Below are positions 56,015 through 64,000 of a DNA stretch of 64,000 nt, piece after piece. This stretch comes from Akkermansia sp. N21116 (GTDB lineage Bacteria; Verrucomicrobiota; Verrucomicrobiia; Verrucomicrobiales; Akkermansiaceae). Every line of letters begins with the position of its first letter. Positions within the stretch are counted from its first letter, which is position 1. The stretch spans positions 3,100,001 to 3,164,000 of the forward strand of contig NZ_CP139035.1 of NCBI RefSeq assembly GCF_029854705.2, in the 5' to 3' direction. The position numbers and the translations under genes are program-made. A model generated the notes under the pieces. The model was not told where the DNA came from. It ran no database searches and saw only the letters and a program-made list of their open reading frames with translations.

Positions 56015-56135
56015 TATTGTTCCTTGCCACATCATGATTTCATTCAAGCATCAAGATGGGATTCAATTAATTTTTTAATTATTTTTTGGAAGAACATCTT
56101 TGACTTTATCTTTTAGAGGACTTAATGGTAGTTTC

Positions 56136-57467
56136 ATGTTTGAGAAAAATCGCAAACTCATCGTTGGAGTGTGTATTTTTGTGAGCGTTATCATCATCAG
56201 CTCTCTCTGCCTGATCCTCAGGGAGAACAATTTAAGCTATTTGGAGCAACAGAGAGCGCTATGGAACGAGCTCAACTCCCTCATACCTCTCCACTACAGA
56301 ATCGATACGGATAAATCACATTATATGTATTCTTTCACTCAACGAAACATCAGGCTGGAGCACAACCTATCATCTATGCCTGCGTTCATGAAAAACAACT
56401 ATGAGTACAATCAAAAGGTAAACGATATAACGAAGCGCCTTACTGACAACAACACAACACTGGCAGACAAGGCAACATCCTTCCCCATTACCATCCCGGA
56501 TACTCCATCCCCGTCACTCCCCCTCTCCGGATTAACAGAGCATGAATTGGAGAAATTAACTTTGGAGGGTAATCGAGAAGCCAGCCTGATTATCATCGCC
56601 CGCAAATCCCCTCCCACAAGCTCTATTCAGACTCATATCGTCAAAAATTCACTTCACATCAACCGACTTGTACCCGGACAAAATCCGGAGAAAAATTTCT
56701 TCTCTCATTTACAACAAGCAATCATCCAGATCAATGATCTTTCGTCCACACAAAAAACACGTTCATCTGGAGACAAGTTCTCTCAAGTTAATTACAAAAA
56801 TCTCCCCGGTTATTCAACCTTCCAGGAAAAACTGAGAGAAGGGGATTTATTATCCTATCTCGCGTTCAAGAGTATTCTCTCCCCAGTTACATACACCATG
56901 GCAAGCCATGATGAAATCATACAGGAAGAAAAAATGCTCATGGAAAGCCTGAGAGCTCGGAGCCAGGACAAATACGATTTGGCCTCCGCTCTCTTACTAT
57001 GCAGGAATTCCCCAATGGGCTTTTATGGGATGAAAATTGATGATGAATTTAACAATAGACTAAGAATATACAAACAAATCGTAATGGATTATCCGGCATT
57101 GGCTGGAAGTACCATTCAAAATATCGTCTCCTTTCTGTTTTTCGATTACAGCAGTGCCACTTCCGTTAAAAAATTCCGGCAAGCTTCCGAGGCTCTGAGA
57201 AAAGCAGCCAGACAAGGAAACATGGAAGCCATGTTTCTTTGGCTCACCCGAGGAATCACTTCCCTGGATCGTTTCACCCGCGAAGACTGGGAGGAAATCG
57301 ACACGTACCGCAAAGTGCTTTTGAAAGCCGGATACGCACCTTACCTTGAAACATTTATCAACAAACAAGAAACTCTTGATATCAACCTGTTCAAATCCAT
57401 CTATCCAGACACCACATACCGATCCATCAGCAAACGCTGCCAGAAAGTATTGGAAGCAAGAAATTGA
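56136..57467 (+). CDS. Unrecognised single-pass membrane protein
   Basis: About 443 residues from ATG 56136; a TTG start 12 codons upstream is less likely. A basic N-terminus (MFEKNRKL) precedes one strong hydrophobic helix (residues ~8-27, VGVCIFVSVIIISSLCLIL), so most of the protein should lie in the periplasm. The rest is mainly helical and charged, with a Pro/Ser/Thr-rich low-complexity stretch near 130-150 and a C-terminal half (ALRKAARQGNMEAMFLWLT) that recalls Sel1/TPR-like helical repeats. No catalytic motif was recognised. The codon use is somewhat AT-richer than the neighbours. It lies after the protease terminator as a single-gene unit and converges with the metallophosphoesterase gene with 39 bases between them. 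Confidence 0.7.
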   Translation: MFEKNRKLIVGVCIFVSVIIISSLCLILRENNLSYLEQQRALWNELNSLIPLHYRIDTDKSHYMYSFTQRNIRLEHNLSSMPAFMKNNYEYNQKVNDITKRLTDNNTTLADKATSFPITIPDTPSPSLPLSGLTEHELEKLTLEGNREASLIIIARKSPPTSSIQTHIVKNSLHINRLVPGQNPEKNFFSHLQQAIIQINDLSSTQKTRSSGDKFSQVNYKNLPGYSTFQEKLREGDLLSYLAFKSILSPVTYTMASHDEIIQEEKMLMESLRARSQDKYDLASALLLCRNSPMGFYGMKIDDEFNNRLRIYKQIVMDYPALAGSTIQNIVSFLFFDYSSATSVKKFRQASEALRKAARQGNMEAMFLWLTRGITSLDRFTREDWEEIDTYRKVLLKAGYAPYLETFINKQETLDINLFKSIYPDTTYRSISKRCQKVLEARN

Positions 57468-57506
57468 TTATCTTGCTCCCACTCCACTCTTTGCCTCTCT
57501 CTTATT

Positions 57507-58181
57507 TTATATTTCGACAATTTCGTCGATTTTCAGAGCCCGGCACCTCGTCTTCTCATTGACCTGCCAGGTTGCGGACACATGGAAATGAGCGAAATAC
57601 CATTCGGAAGGCTGGAGCTTTTCCATCAGATCCATCAGTAAATTGCGTTCCTTGGGCAGATCAAACCTTAAATCCGGATCACGATCCAAGAGTCCCGGAT
57701 TCGCTTCCTTCAACGAGGGTTCGGATGGAGGCAACAACCCGACGTGAGTCAAAAGGATATCTATCTTGCCGGCATGAGCAGCCACAAACTCCCCATTCCA
57801 TGGAATCACCTCATCCTCCCACCAACCTCTACCCGGAGCGCGGAATGACCGATCCACACTAACGCCTCCGCCCACGGCCAGAGCCCGACGTCCATTCAAC
57901 AGCAGTTCAGAATAATCCGACAGAAGATGAAAGTATTCTCCAACCGGAGGATTGCGAAACATGGCAGGATCGTCATGATTTCCACGAAGACAGTACACAT
58001 GATTGCCGGTCTCCCTAGCCATTTCTTCCAGCACTTCCCGGTAACGGGGCACAAATCCAAAACCGCAATCTCCCAGCTGGATCAGGCTGATGCCCGTCCG
58101 TGAGCGTAAGAATTTCTCCAGAGCTTCCGGCTTCCCATGAATATCTCCCATGAGAAAGCAGGGAGTATCAATAATCATCAT
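57507..58181 (-). CDS. Cytoplasmic calcineurin-like metallophosphoesterase
   Basis: About 225 residues from ATG 58181, chosen because an AAGGGA sequence lies 8 bases upstream and because the phosphoesterase fold begins at once (TPCFLMGDIHGKPEALEKFL). Metal motifs follow in order: GDIHG, LGDCGFGF, LRGNHDDP, LLTHVG and AHFHVS, though the last is HFH rather than the usual GHTH. There is no export signal. Relatives include YfcE-like and serine/threonine-type phosphatases of broad substrate. Longer in-frame starts at 58202 and 58286 exist. It reads away from the ~770-base leader of the uronate operon. Confidence 0.8.
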   Translation of the reverse strand: MMIIDTPCFLMGDIHGKPEALEKFLRSRTGISLIQLGDCGFGFVPRYREVLEEMARETGNHVYCLRGNHDDPAMFRNPPVGEYFHLLSDYSELLLNGRRALAVGGGVSVDRSFRAPGRGWWEDEVIPWNGEFVAAHAGKIDILLTHVGLLPPSEPSLKEANPGLLDRDPDLRFDLPKERNLLMDLMEKLQPSEWYFAHFHVSATWQVNEKTRCRALKIDEIVEI

Positions 58182-58951
58182 AAGCGTTCCCTTTCGGAAC
58201 ATCCTACCCGAATCAGTCAAACATGGAAAGAATGCTTTCAATCTATTTTTTTCCTCGTCAGAAAATTCATTTCCATACACCTCCAACCAACAGGAACGAA
58301 CAGGAGAACACGAAGCTGCGAAAAATCACCCAGGTCGGCATTCCCGGCATCTGTAATCCAGGTACACCCAGACGCATCCCCCTCAAAAGCCATCGGATCT
58401 CACAGCAAAACTCTCCTTGAGTCGGATTTGTTTTCAATTTTGGAACATTTACCCGGTAAGAAATAACGTGCGATATTAACTTCTCCTTCTCCGTCATCTC
58501 GGATCCCGTATTCCTATCCACCAACAAATAACGGTGAAAGGTTCCGAAAACATGATCCTTTGATTCATCGAATTCAAGAGTTCTTCATTTCATTCCGCAC
58601 CATTAGCTACAACTCTTCCGAATTATCTCTCCAAAACGGTAAAAACAGTGAAATACTAAAGTATTTTTTTAACGTAATTTTAGATCCTGTTCGCCGGTTT
58701 TCTCTACAGCGGATCAAATGTTTGTAAAAAAAAGTTACAATTCCAATAAATCAAATAGTTTTGCACATTTGACATCTCACTCATCACACCAATTAACACT
58801 TAACAATAAATGTATTATGTAAAAACAAAACAGAACACGAGCACATCGATATTACACAAAGTTATTCTTTAGCTCGCCAGATTCTGTTTTTTTTCGTAAG
58901 AAGTAGGAAATCACACCGTACTAAGATACGATCATTTTACATAACACACTT
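58182..58951. other. Long AT-rich intergenic region upstream of the hexuronate operon
   Basis: No credible gene was found in these 770 bases; the short frames present lack conserved sequence and overlap each other. The right part (from ~58,600) is markedly A/T-rich with poly-T and poly-A runs, and contains TTGACA-like and TATTAT-like words without a well-spaced pair. It probably holds the operon promoter and regulatory sites, and may encode a leader or small RNA. Confidence 0.5.
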
Positions 58952-60046
58952 ATGAGCTTATCTATCAAACCCGCCAGCGCCTGCCGCTGGGACATCGTTT
59001 CCCTCGGAGAAGTCATGTTGCGCCTTGATCCCGGAGAAGGCCGCATTCACACGACTCGCACGTTTAAAGTTTGGGAAGGAGGAGGCGAATATAACGTAGC
59101 CAGGGGACTCCGCCGCTGCTTCGGTTTAAGAGGCGCCGTCGTCACTGCCATTTGCGATAATCCCGTCGGTCGCCTGCTGGAAGATTGCATGCTCCAAGGG
59201 GGGCTTGACCTGGATTATGTTGCCTGGACGCCCTTCGACGGCATTGGCCGTGATTGCCGCGTCGGCCTCAACTTCACGGAACGCGGCTACGGAGTCCGCG
59301 CTGCAGTCGGATGTTCCGACCGAGGTCTGAGCGCTGCGAGCCAGATGAAGCCGGGCGATGTGGATTGGGACAAGCTTTTCGGAGAAGAAGGAGTCCGTTG
59401 GTTCCATACGGGCGGGATTTATGCCGGACTTTCCGAAACGACGAGTGCCGTCGTTCTGGAAGCCGTCCAGGCCGCCCGTAGACACGGCACTATCGTTTCC
59501 TACGACCTCAACTACCGTCCTTCTCTCTGGAAGAGTATCGGCGGCCAGGCCCGCGCCCAGGAAGTCAACCGCGCCATCGCCCCTTTTGTTGACGTCATGA
59601 TCGGCAATGAAGAAGACTTCCAGGCATCGCTCGGTCTCACGATTGAGGGCTCCACGGATGATTTCGCCCATATCGACCAGAATGCCTACCAAAAAATGAT
59701 CCGCCTGGCCGTCAAGGAATTCGGATTCAAGGCAGCAGCCACCACCCTGCGCGTCGCCCGTACGGCAACCTTTAACGATTGGGCTGCCATGCTATACTAC
59801 GATGGCGAATTCTACGACTCCATTTCCCTTCCGAATCTGGAAATCCTCGATCGCGTCGGAGGCGGAGACTCCTTTGCTTCAGGCCTCATTTACGGTTTCC
59901 TGGCCGACAAAGGCCCCCAATACGCCGTCAATTGCGGCTGCGCTCACGGAGCCCTGGCCATGACCACTCCCGGCGATACATCGACGGCATCGCTCTCCGA
60001 AGTCGAACGAGTCATGAAAGGCGGCACAGCCCGCGTCAACCGCTAA
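58952..60046 (+). CDS. kdgK: PfkB-family 2-keto-3-deoxygluconate kinase
   Basis: 364 residues. The PfkB fold shows GEVMLRLDPGEGRIHTT and FKVWEGGGEYNVARGL near the N-terminus and the catalytic loop DRVGGGDSFASGLIYGF near residue 300, where Asp of GGGD acts as base. KDG kinases phosphorylate 2-keto-3-deoxygluconate to KDPG; the preserved GGGEYNVARGLRRCFG stretch is seen in KdgK proteins. It opens an operon with UxuA-SDR (15 bases on), UxaC (26 bases) and KDPG aldolase (3 bases), which makes the substrate assignment strong. The length is slightly above the usual ~310-340, through an insertion around residues 215-250. Confidence 0.88.
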   Translation: MSLSIKPASACRWDIVSLGEVMLRLDPGEGRIHTTRTFKVWEGGGEYNVARGLRRCFGLRGAVVTAICDNPVGRLLEDCMLQGGLDLDYVAWTPFDGIGRDCRVGLNFTERGYGVRAAVGCSDRGLSAASQMKPGDVDWDKLFGEEGVRWFHTGGIYAGLSETTSAVVLEAVQAARRHGTIVSYDLNYRPSLWKSIGGQARAQEVNRAIAPFVDVMIGNEEDFQASLGLTIEGSTDDFAHIDQNAYQKMIRLAVKEFGFKAAATTLRVARTATFNDWAAMLYYDGEFYDSISLPNLEILDRVGGGDSFASGLIYGFLADKGPQYAVNCGCAHGALAMTTPGDTSTASLSEVERVMKGGTARVNR

Positions 60047-60061
60047 CCCATTCCTACGACC

Positions 60062-62065
60062 ATGATTGAAAGTTGGAGATGGTACGGACCATCAGACCCC
60101 ATCACGCTACGCGACATCAGGCAGGCCGGCATTTCCGGCATCGTCAACGCTCTCCACGAAGTCCGCTGCGGTGACTTGTGGACGGAAGAGGCTGTTGCCG
60201 AACGCGTTAAAATGATTGAAGCAGCCGGTATGAAATGGGTTGTAGCGGAAAGCATCGCCGTCCATGAGGATATCAAAACCCGTTCCGGCAACTGGCAACA
60301 CTACATTGAAGTTTACAAGCAAAGTCTTCGCAACCTCGCCAAGGGAGGAGTCAAAGTCGTATGCTACAACTTCATGCCTGTCCTGGACTGGACGCGTACC
60401 GATCTCGTCTGGCAATTGCCGGACGGCAGTAGCGTCCTGAAGTGCGATGCCGATGAAGTTGCAGTTTTCGACATCTTTATCCTGAAACGGGCAGGCGCAG
60501 AAAAGGACTACGATCAAGACACGCTGGCACGTGCGCAAAGCCGCTTCGAATCAATGACGGACGAGCAGAAAAAACAACTCAGTGATTCCATCCTGCTCGG
60601 ACTCCCCGGTACTGTAGACGACCTGACGCCGGATCAATTCAAGGAAATGCTGGCTCGTTACGAAGGGATCGACGATGCCCGTCTCCGCCGCAATCTGTAC
60701 GATTTCCTCAACGAAATCATGCCAGTCTGTGAAGAGACCGGAATTCGCATGGCTATCCATCCGGACGATCCGCCCCGTCCGATCTTCGGATTGCCGCGCA
60801 TCATGAGCGACGAGGCAGACATGGAACAACTTATCCGGGAAGTCCCGTCCATGCACTCGGGCTTCACTCTCTGTACGGGTTCGCTGGGAGGTCTCCGCAG
60901 CAATGCCCCGCACTTGCTAATGGAAAAATTCGCCGACCGCGTCTATTTCGCCCACTTCCGCAACACTGTCTATGACGGAGAGAATCCCGATACCTTCCGC
61001 GAATCGGGGACCCATCTTTGCGGTCACACGGACATGGCCTATGCCATGCAGTGCCTGATCAACGAAGAAGCCCGCAGGCGCGAAACCGGCGAAGAATGTG
61101 CGGAAATTCCCGTCCGCCCGGACCATGGCAAGCTCATGGACATCGATCTGGAAAAACACTGCTACGCCGGATATTCGTACGGCGGACGCGTCATCGGCAT
61201 AGCCGAATTGCGAGGCCTGGCTTTTGGACTGGCATCCAGCCGTCCCCTGGTCGGTAAAGTAGCCGTTGTCACGGGAGCCGCCGGAGTCCTCTGCTCCGTC
61301 ATGGCCCGCAGTCTCCTGAAGGCGGGAGCCAAGGTAGCCCTTCTTGGCAGGACAGAATCCAAACTCGTCGCACTCCAGCAACAACTGGCGGAAGAAGGCC
61401 TGACTCAGACGATCATCCTCGCAGCAGACGTCCTTGACAAGGCGGCCTTGGAACAGGCTTGCGACAAATTGGTTGCCGCCTGGGGCAAACTCGACATCCT
61501 TCTCAACGGAGCCGGAGGCAACGATCCGCGCGGGACTACACCCGCCGAACAATGCACCCCGGACACTCCGGAAAAGGACGGATTCTTCGGCATGGATATG
61601 GAAGGCTTCGAGTACGTTAACCGCCTGAACATGATCGGGACGATCCTGCCCTCGCAGATCTTCGGCAAACTGTTGACGAAGACCCAAGGTACCATCGTCA
61701 ACATCTCCTCCATGGCCGCCTTCCTGCCCCTCACCAAAGTCGGTGCCTACGGTTCCGCCAAAGCTGCCGTAGAGAATTTCACCAAGTGGCTTGCCACACA
61801 TCTGGCCCCCATGGGCATCCGCGTCAATGCCATTGCTCCCGGTTTCTTCATCACCAACCAGAATCGCTTCCTGATGATGGAACAGGATGGAGTTACTCCT
61901 ACGGCCCGAGGTAAAAAAGTAATCGCCAAAACACCGATGCGCCGTTTCGGTGAACCGGAAGACCTGTGCGGTGCCCTCAAGTTCCTCGTGTCCAATGAAG
62001 CCGGATTCATCACCGGCATTACCATCCCCGTCGACGGCGGGTTCCTCGCCTTCTCCGGCGTTTAA
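60062..62065 (+). CDS. Fused mannonate dehydratase (UxuA) and SDR-type mannonate oxidoreductase
   Basis: 667 residues made of two whole enzymes. Residues 1-~392 are UxuA: MIESWRWYGPSDPITLRDI, VVCYNFMPVLDWTRTDL, RMAIHPDDPPRPIFGLPRI, FAHFRNTVYDG and PVRPDHGKLMDIDLEK, covering the metal site of this TIM-barrel dehydratase. Residues ~396-667 are a short-chain dehydrogenase: the NAD(P) loop VVTGAAGVLCS, LNGAGG, INISSMAA-like VNISSMAAFLP, the catalytic YGSAK, and GFITGITIPVDGGF. SDRs of this kind are used as D-mannonate oxidoreductase (fructuronate reductase) in place of UxuB. The fused protein would reduce fructuronate to mannonate and dehydrate it to KDG in one chain. The frame is unbroken across the junction near residue 394 (SSRPLVGKVAVV), so it is not a sequencing join of two stop-less genes. 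Activity of the SDR part is inferred from context. Confidence 0.87.
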   Translation: MIESWRWYGPSDPITLRDIRQAGISGIVNALHEVRCGDLWTEEAVAERVKMIEAAGMKWVVAESIAVHEDIKTRSGNWQHYIEVYKQSLRNLAKGGVKVVCYNFMPVLDWTRTDLVWQLPDGSSVLKCDADEVAVFDIFILKRAGAEKDYDQDTLARAQSRFESMTDEQKKQLSDSILLGLPGTVDDLTPDQFKEMLARYEGIDDARLRRNLYDFLNEIMPVCEETGIRMAIHPDDPPRPIFGLPRIMSDEADMEQLIREVPSMHSGFTLCTGSLGGLRSNAPHLLMEKFADRVYFAHFRNTVYDGENPDTFRESGTHLCGHTDMAYAMQCLINEEARRRETGEECAEIPVRPDHGKLMDIDLEKHCYAGYSYGGRVIGIAELRGLAFGLASSRPLVGKVAVVTGAAGVLCSVMARSLLKAGAKVALLGRTESKLVALQQQLAEEGLTQTIILAADVLDKAALEQACDKLVAAWGKLDILLNGAGGNDPRGTTPAEQCTPDTPEKDGFFGMDMEGFEYVNRLNMIGTILPSQIFGKLLTKTQGTIVNISSMAAFLPLTKVGAYGSAKAAVENFTKWLATHLAPMGIRVNAIAPGFFITNQNRFLMMEQDGVTPTARGKKVIAKTPMRRFGEPEDLCGALKFLVSNEAGFITGITIPVDGGFLAFSGV

Positions 62066-62091
62066 CAGCATTCCCCTCCTGTATTTATATC

Positions 62092-63486
62092 ATGATCACA
62101 GACGATTTCCTGCTTGATACGCCGCAGGCTCGCACCCTCTTCCACGAGTATGCGGAAAACCTGCCTATTATCGACTACCATTCACACCTGGACCCCGTAG
62201 CTATTGCAGAAAACAAACAGTTCTCCAACATCGCCCAGATATGGCTGGATGGAGACCACTATAAATGGCGCGCCATGCGTACCAACGGCATTCCGGAACA
62301 ATTCTGTTCCGGCAATGCGTCCGACCGGGAAAAATACAATGCCTGGGCAAAAACTGTTCCCCTTCTCATTCGCAACCCCCTTTATCATTGGACACATCTG
62401 GAACTTCGCCGTCCCTTCGGCATCACCGGAGTCCTCTTCGGGCCGGATACAGCCGACGCGATCTGGGACCAAACAGCCGCCATGCTCCAAGCCGGAGACA
62501 TGGGGGTCCGGGACATTCTGCGTGCCATGAAAGTCGAAACCGTCTGTACGACGGACGATCCTGCCGATAACCTGGAGGCTCATGCCCGTATCGCAGCATC
62601 GAACTGTTCCACCAAAGTCCTGCCGACCTTCCGCCCGGACAAGGCAAGAGCACTCAAGGACGTCAAGACATGGAATACCTGGACGGGACGCCTCGAACAA
62701 GCTGCCGGCAAAGAGCTCGACTCGCTGGAAGCCTTCAAACAAGCCCTCTCCGACAGGCACGACTATTTCGCCGCCCACGGTTGTAAGCTCTCCGACCATT
62801 CCCTCGAATTCATGGATGAAGAATCGCTGTCCGACGAGGAAGCGGCCGCTATCTTCTCCGCAGCACGCCAGGAACAGGAAATCGCCGTCAAAGACGCCGA
62901 ACGCTTCTCCAACTATATGATTGACTTCTTCGCCGATCTGGATGCCCGTTCCGGCTGGGTGCGCCAGCTCCACGTCGGAGCCTTGCGCAACCCGAACGGA
63001 GAAGCCCTCCGAACGCTTGGTCCGGATACCGGGTTCGACAGTATCGCCGATTTCAACTACGCCTCTCCCCTTGCCAAAATCCTGGATCGTTCCGCGCAAA
63101 AAGGAGCCCTGCCCCGTACCATCCTATACAACCTCAATCCACGAGACAATGCCCTCATGGCTGCTCTCTGCGGTAGTTTCCAGGACGGTTCCAGCCCCTG
63201 CAAAATGCAATACGGAGCCGCCTGGTGGTTCCTGGACCAGATGGACGGCATGATCAACCACCTCGAAACTCTTAGTCAACTTGGGACTCTCTCCCGCTTC
63301 GTCGGCATGCTGACGGACAGCCGGAGTTTCCTCAGCTACACGCGCCACGAATACTTCCGCCGCATTCTATGCCGCGTTCTCGGGCGCGACATGGTCGGAG
63401 GACTCATTCCGGACGATATGGAGCTCATCGGCACCATGGTCAGTGATATTTCTTACTTTAACGCTAAAAACTATTTTAACTTCTAA
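62092..63486 (+). CDS. uxaC: Glucuronate (uronate) isomerase
   Basis: 464 residues, the usual UxaC length. It interconverts D-glucuronate and D-fructuronate (or galacturonate and tagaturonate) in the cytoplasm. Typical stretches are LPIIDYHSHLDPVAIAENK with the metal-binding His pair, TTDDPADNLEAH, LPTFRPDKA, SDHSLEF, RSGWVRQLHVGALRNPNG, and the C-terminal HEYFRRILCRVLGRD with GGLIPDD. It supplies fructuronate to the fused enzyme encoded just upstream, and the aldolase gene follows after 3 bases. Confidence 0.97.
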   Translation: MITDDFLLDTPQARTLFHEYAENLPIIDYHSHLDPVAIAENKQFSNIAQIWLDGDHYKWRAMRTNGIPEQFCSGNASDREKYNAWAKTVPLLIRNPLYHWTHLELRRPFGITGVLFGPDTADAIWDQTAAMLQAGDMGVRDILRAMKVETVCTTDDPADNLEAHARIAASNCSTKVLPTFRPDKARALKDVKTWNTWTGRLEQAAGKELDSLEAFKQALSDRHDYFAAHGCKLSDHSLEFMDEESLSDEEAAAIFSAARQEQEIAVKDAERFSNYMIDFFADLDARSGWVRQLHVGALRNPNGEALRTLGPDTGFDSIADFNYASPLAKILDRSAQKGALPRTILYNLNPRDNALMAALCGSFQDGSSPCKMQYGAAWWFLDQMDGMINHLETLSQLGTLSRFVGMLTDSRSFLSYTRHEYFRRILCRVLGRDMVGGLIPDDMELIGTMVSDISYFNAKNYFNF

Positions 63487-63489
63487 ATC

Positions 63490-64000
63490 ATGAAAACTAT
63501 TATCGAGGCTCTTTCCTCTCTCAAACTCGTTCCCGTCGTTGTTCTCAACGATCCGGATAAAGCCGTCCCTCTGGCACGTACGCTTGTGGACAACGGATGC
63601 AACGGCATCGAAATTACCTTCCGCACGGAAGCTGCCGAAGAATCCATTGTCCGCATCGCCCGGGAAGTCCCTGAAATGCTGATCGGAGCAGGTACCCTGC
63701 TCACTCCCGATCAAGTCGTCCGAGCCAAAAAAGCCGGAGCCACCTTCGGCGTTTCTCCCGGTTTCGATCCCGTCGTCGTCAAGGCAGCCCAGGAAGACGG
63801 ACTGCCTTTTGCCCCCGGCATTGCCACAGCATCGGAAATCTGCCAGGCCCTCACAATGGGGTGCCTTTTCCAGAAGTTCTTCCCGGCGGAACCGGCGGGC
63901 GGTCCCAAAATGCTGAAGGCCATCCTGGCCGCCGTACGCCACACGGGCATCCGCATCATGCCGACGGGAGGGATCAATGCCGACAACATCGCCAACTGGC
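63490..64000 (+). CDS. eda: 2-keto-3-deoxy-6-phosphogluconate aldolase (runs off window end)
   Basis: The frame from ATG 63490 is open to the window edge, giving 170 residues of what is normally a ~210-residue protein. It splits KDPG into pyruvate and glyceraldehyde 3-phosphate, the last step of the uronate route. Motifs seen: GIEITFRTEAAEESI with the Glu base, GAGTLLTPDQV, the Schiff-base Lys in FQKFFPAE, and MPTGGINADNIANW with the phosphate loop. It begins 3 bases after uxaC, so translation is probably coupled. The 3' end and anything further in the operon are outside the window. Confidence 0.93.
   Translation, partial: MKTIIEALSSLKLVPVVVLNDPDKAVPLARTLVDNGCNGIEITFRTEAAEESIVRIAREVPEMLIGAGTLLTPDQVVRAKKAGATFGVSPGFDPVVVKAAQEDGLPFAPGIATASEICQALTMGCLFQKFFPAEPAGGPKMLKAILAAVRHTGIRIMPTGGINADNIANW

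Noticed and set aside
58137-58527. Short overlapping frames on both strands upstream of the uronate operon
   Set aside because: They overlap each other and the metallophosphoesterase start, have no signal or motif, and differ from the codon pattern of neighbouring genes.
60917-62071. 384-codon minus-strand frame opposite the UxuA-SDR fusion
   Set aside because: Antisense to two recognised enzymes, with no motif of its own.

Overview
The window looks like chromosomal DNA from a gut- or host-associated verrucomicrobial bacterium, most likely an Akkermansia relative. This is inferred from a 3318-residue autotransporter with autotransporter-type beta-strand repeats, many exported glycan-cleaving enzymes, a PA14 envelope protein of a type I associate with this phylum, and lipoprotein and outer-membrane biogenesis genes of a Gram-negative cell. 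No rRNA or marker phylogeny is available here, so the assignment is inference. Most of the DNA is moderately GC-rich. The first ~600 bases (a cut IS110-type transposase) and the ~58.2-58.95 kb leader are visibly AT-richer.

Layout. 0-0.6 kb: 3' end of an IS110-family transposase closing on GC-rich hairpins. 0.6-6.5 kb, minus strand: membrane-anchored alpha/beta hydrolase, a BNR_4-GH105 fusion, an SMP-30-like lipoprotein and an exported metallophosphoesterase with a good terminator. 6.7-16.6 kb: a mannose-directed glycan locus built as two converging operons, GH92 - GH2 beta-mannosidase - transglutaminase-fold protein on plus, and GH125 - MFS transporter - ROK kinase on minus. Together these could strip high-mannose N-glycans and take up and phosphorylate the sugar. 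17-25.6 kb: housekeeping genes on plus (lepA, thioredoxin-fold/SHD1 lipoprotein, small lipoprotein, cysS, LptF/G permease, der, peptide ABC ATPase). 25.7-33 kb: sulfatase on plus facing GH20 hexosaminidase, a large GH2 enzyme with two discoidin-type modules, and a cupin on minus; these suit sulfated mucin or glycosaminoglycan chains. 33-37.3 kb: tRNA-Ser(GCT), a MscS-type channel and queF-queC. 37.4-39.9 kb: a GH36-like gene split by one in-frame TAA. 40.1-50.1 kb: the giant autotransporter. 50.3-58.2 kb: PA14 membrane protein, divergent tRNA-Gly(TCC) and tRNA-Gly(CCC), PepSY-like protein, tricorn-like exported protease, an unrecognised membrane protein and a small metallophosphoesterase. 59-64 kb: a hexuronate catabolic operon (KDG kinase, mannonate dehydratase fused to an SDR reductase, glucuronate isomerase, KDPG aldolase running off the end).

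How it fits together: the cell seems to take apart host-type glycans (N-glycan mannose, sulfated and N-acetylhexosamine chains, uronate-containing chains) with exported hydrolases and to channel mannose and glucuronate inward. The GH105 fusion at one end would release uronate-type sugars that the operon at the other end could use, though they are ~55 kb apart. The least ordinary items are the UxuA-SDR fusion, the exported transglutaminase-fold protein inside a mannosidase operon, the three-module giant autotransporter, and the nonsense-interrupted glycosidase. No CRISPR array, prophage, defence island or SusC/SusD pair was found.
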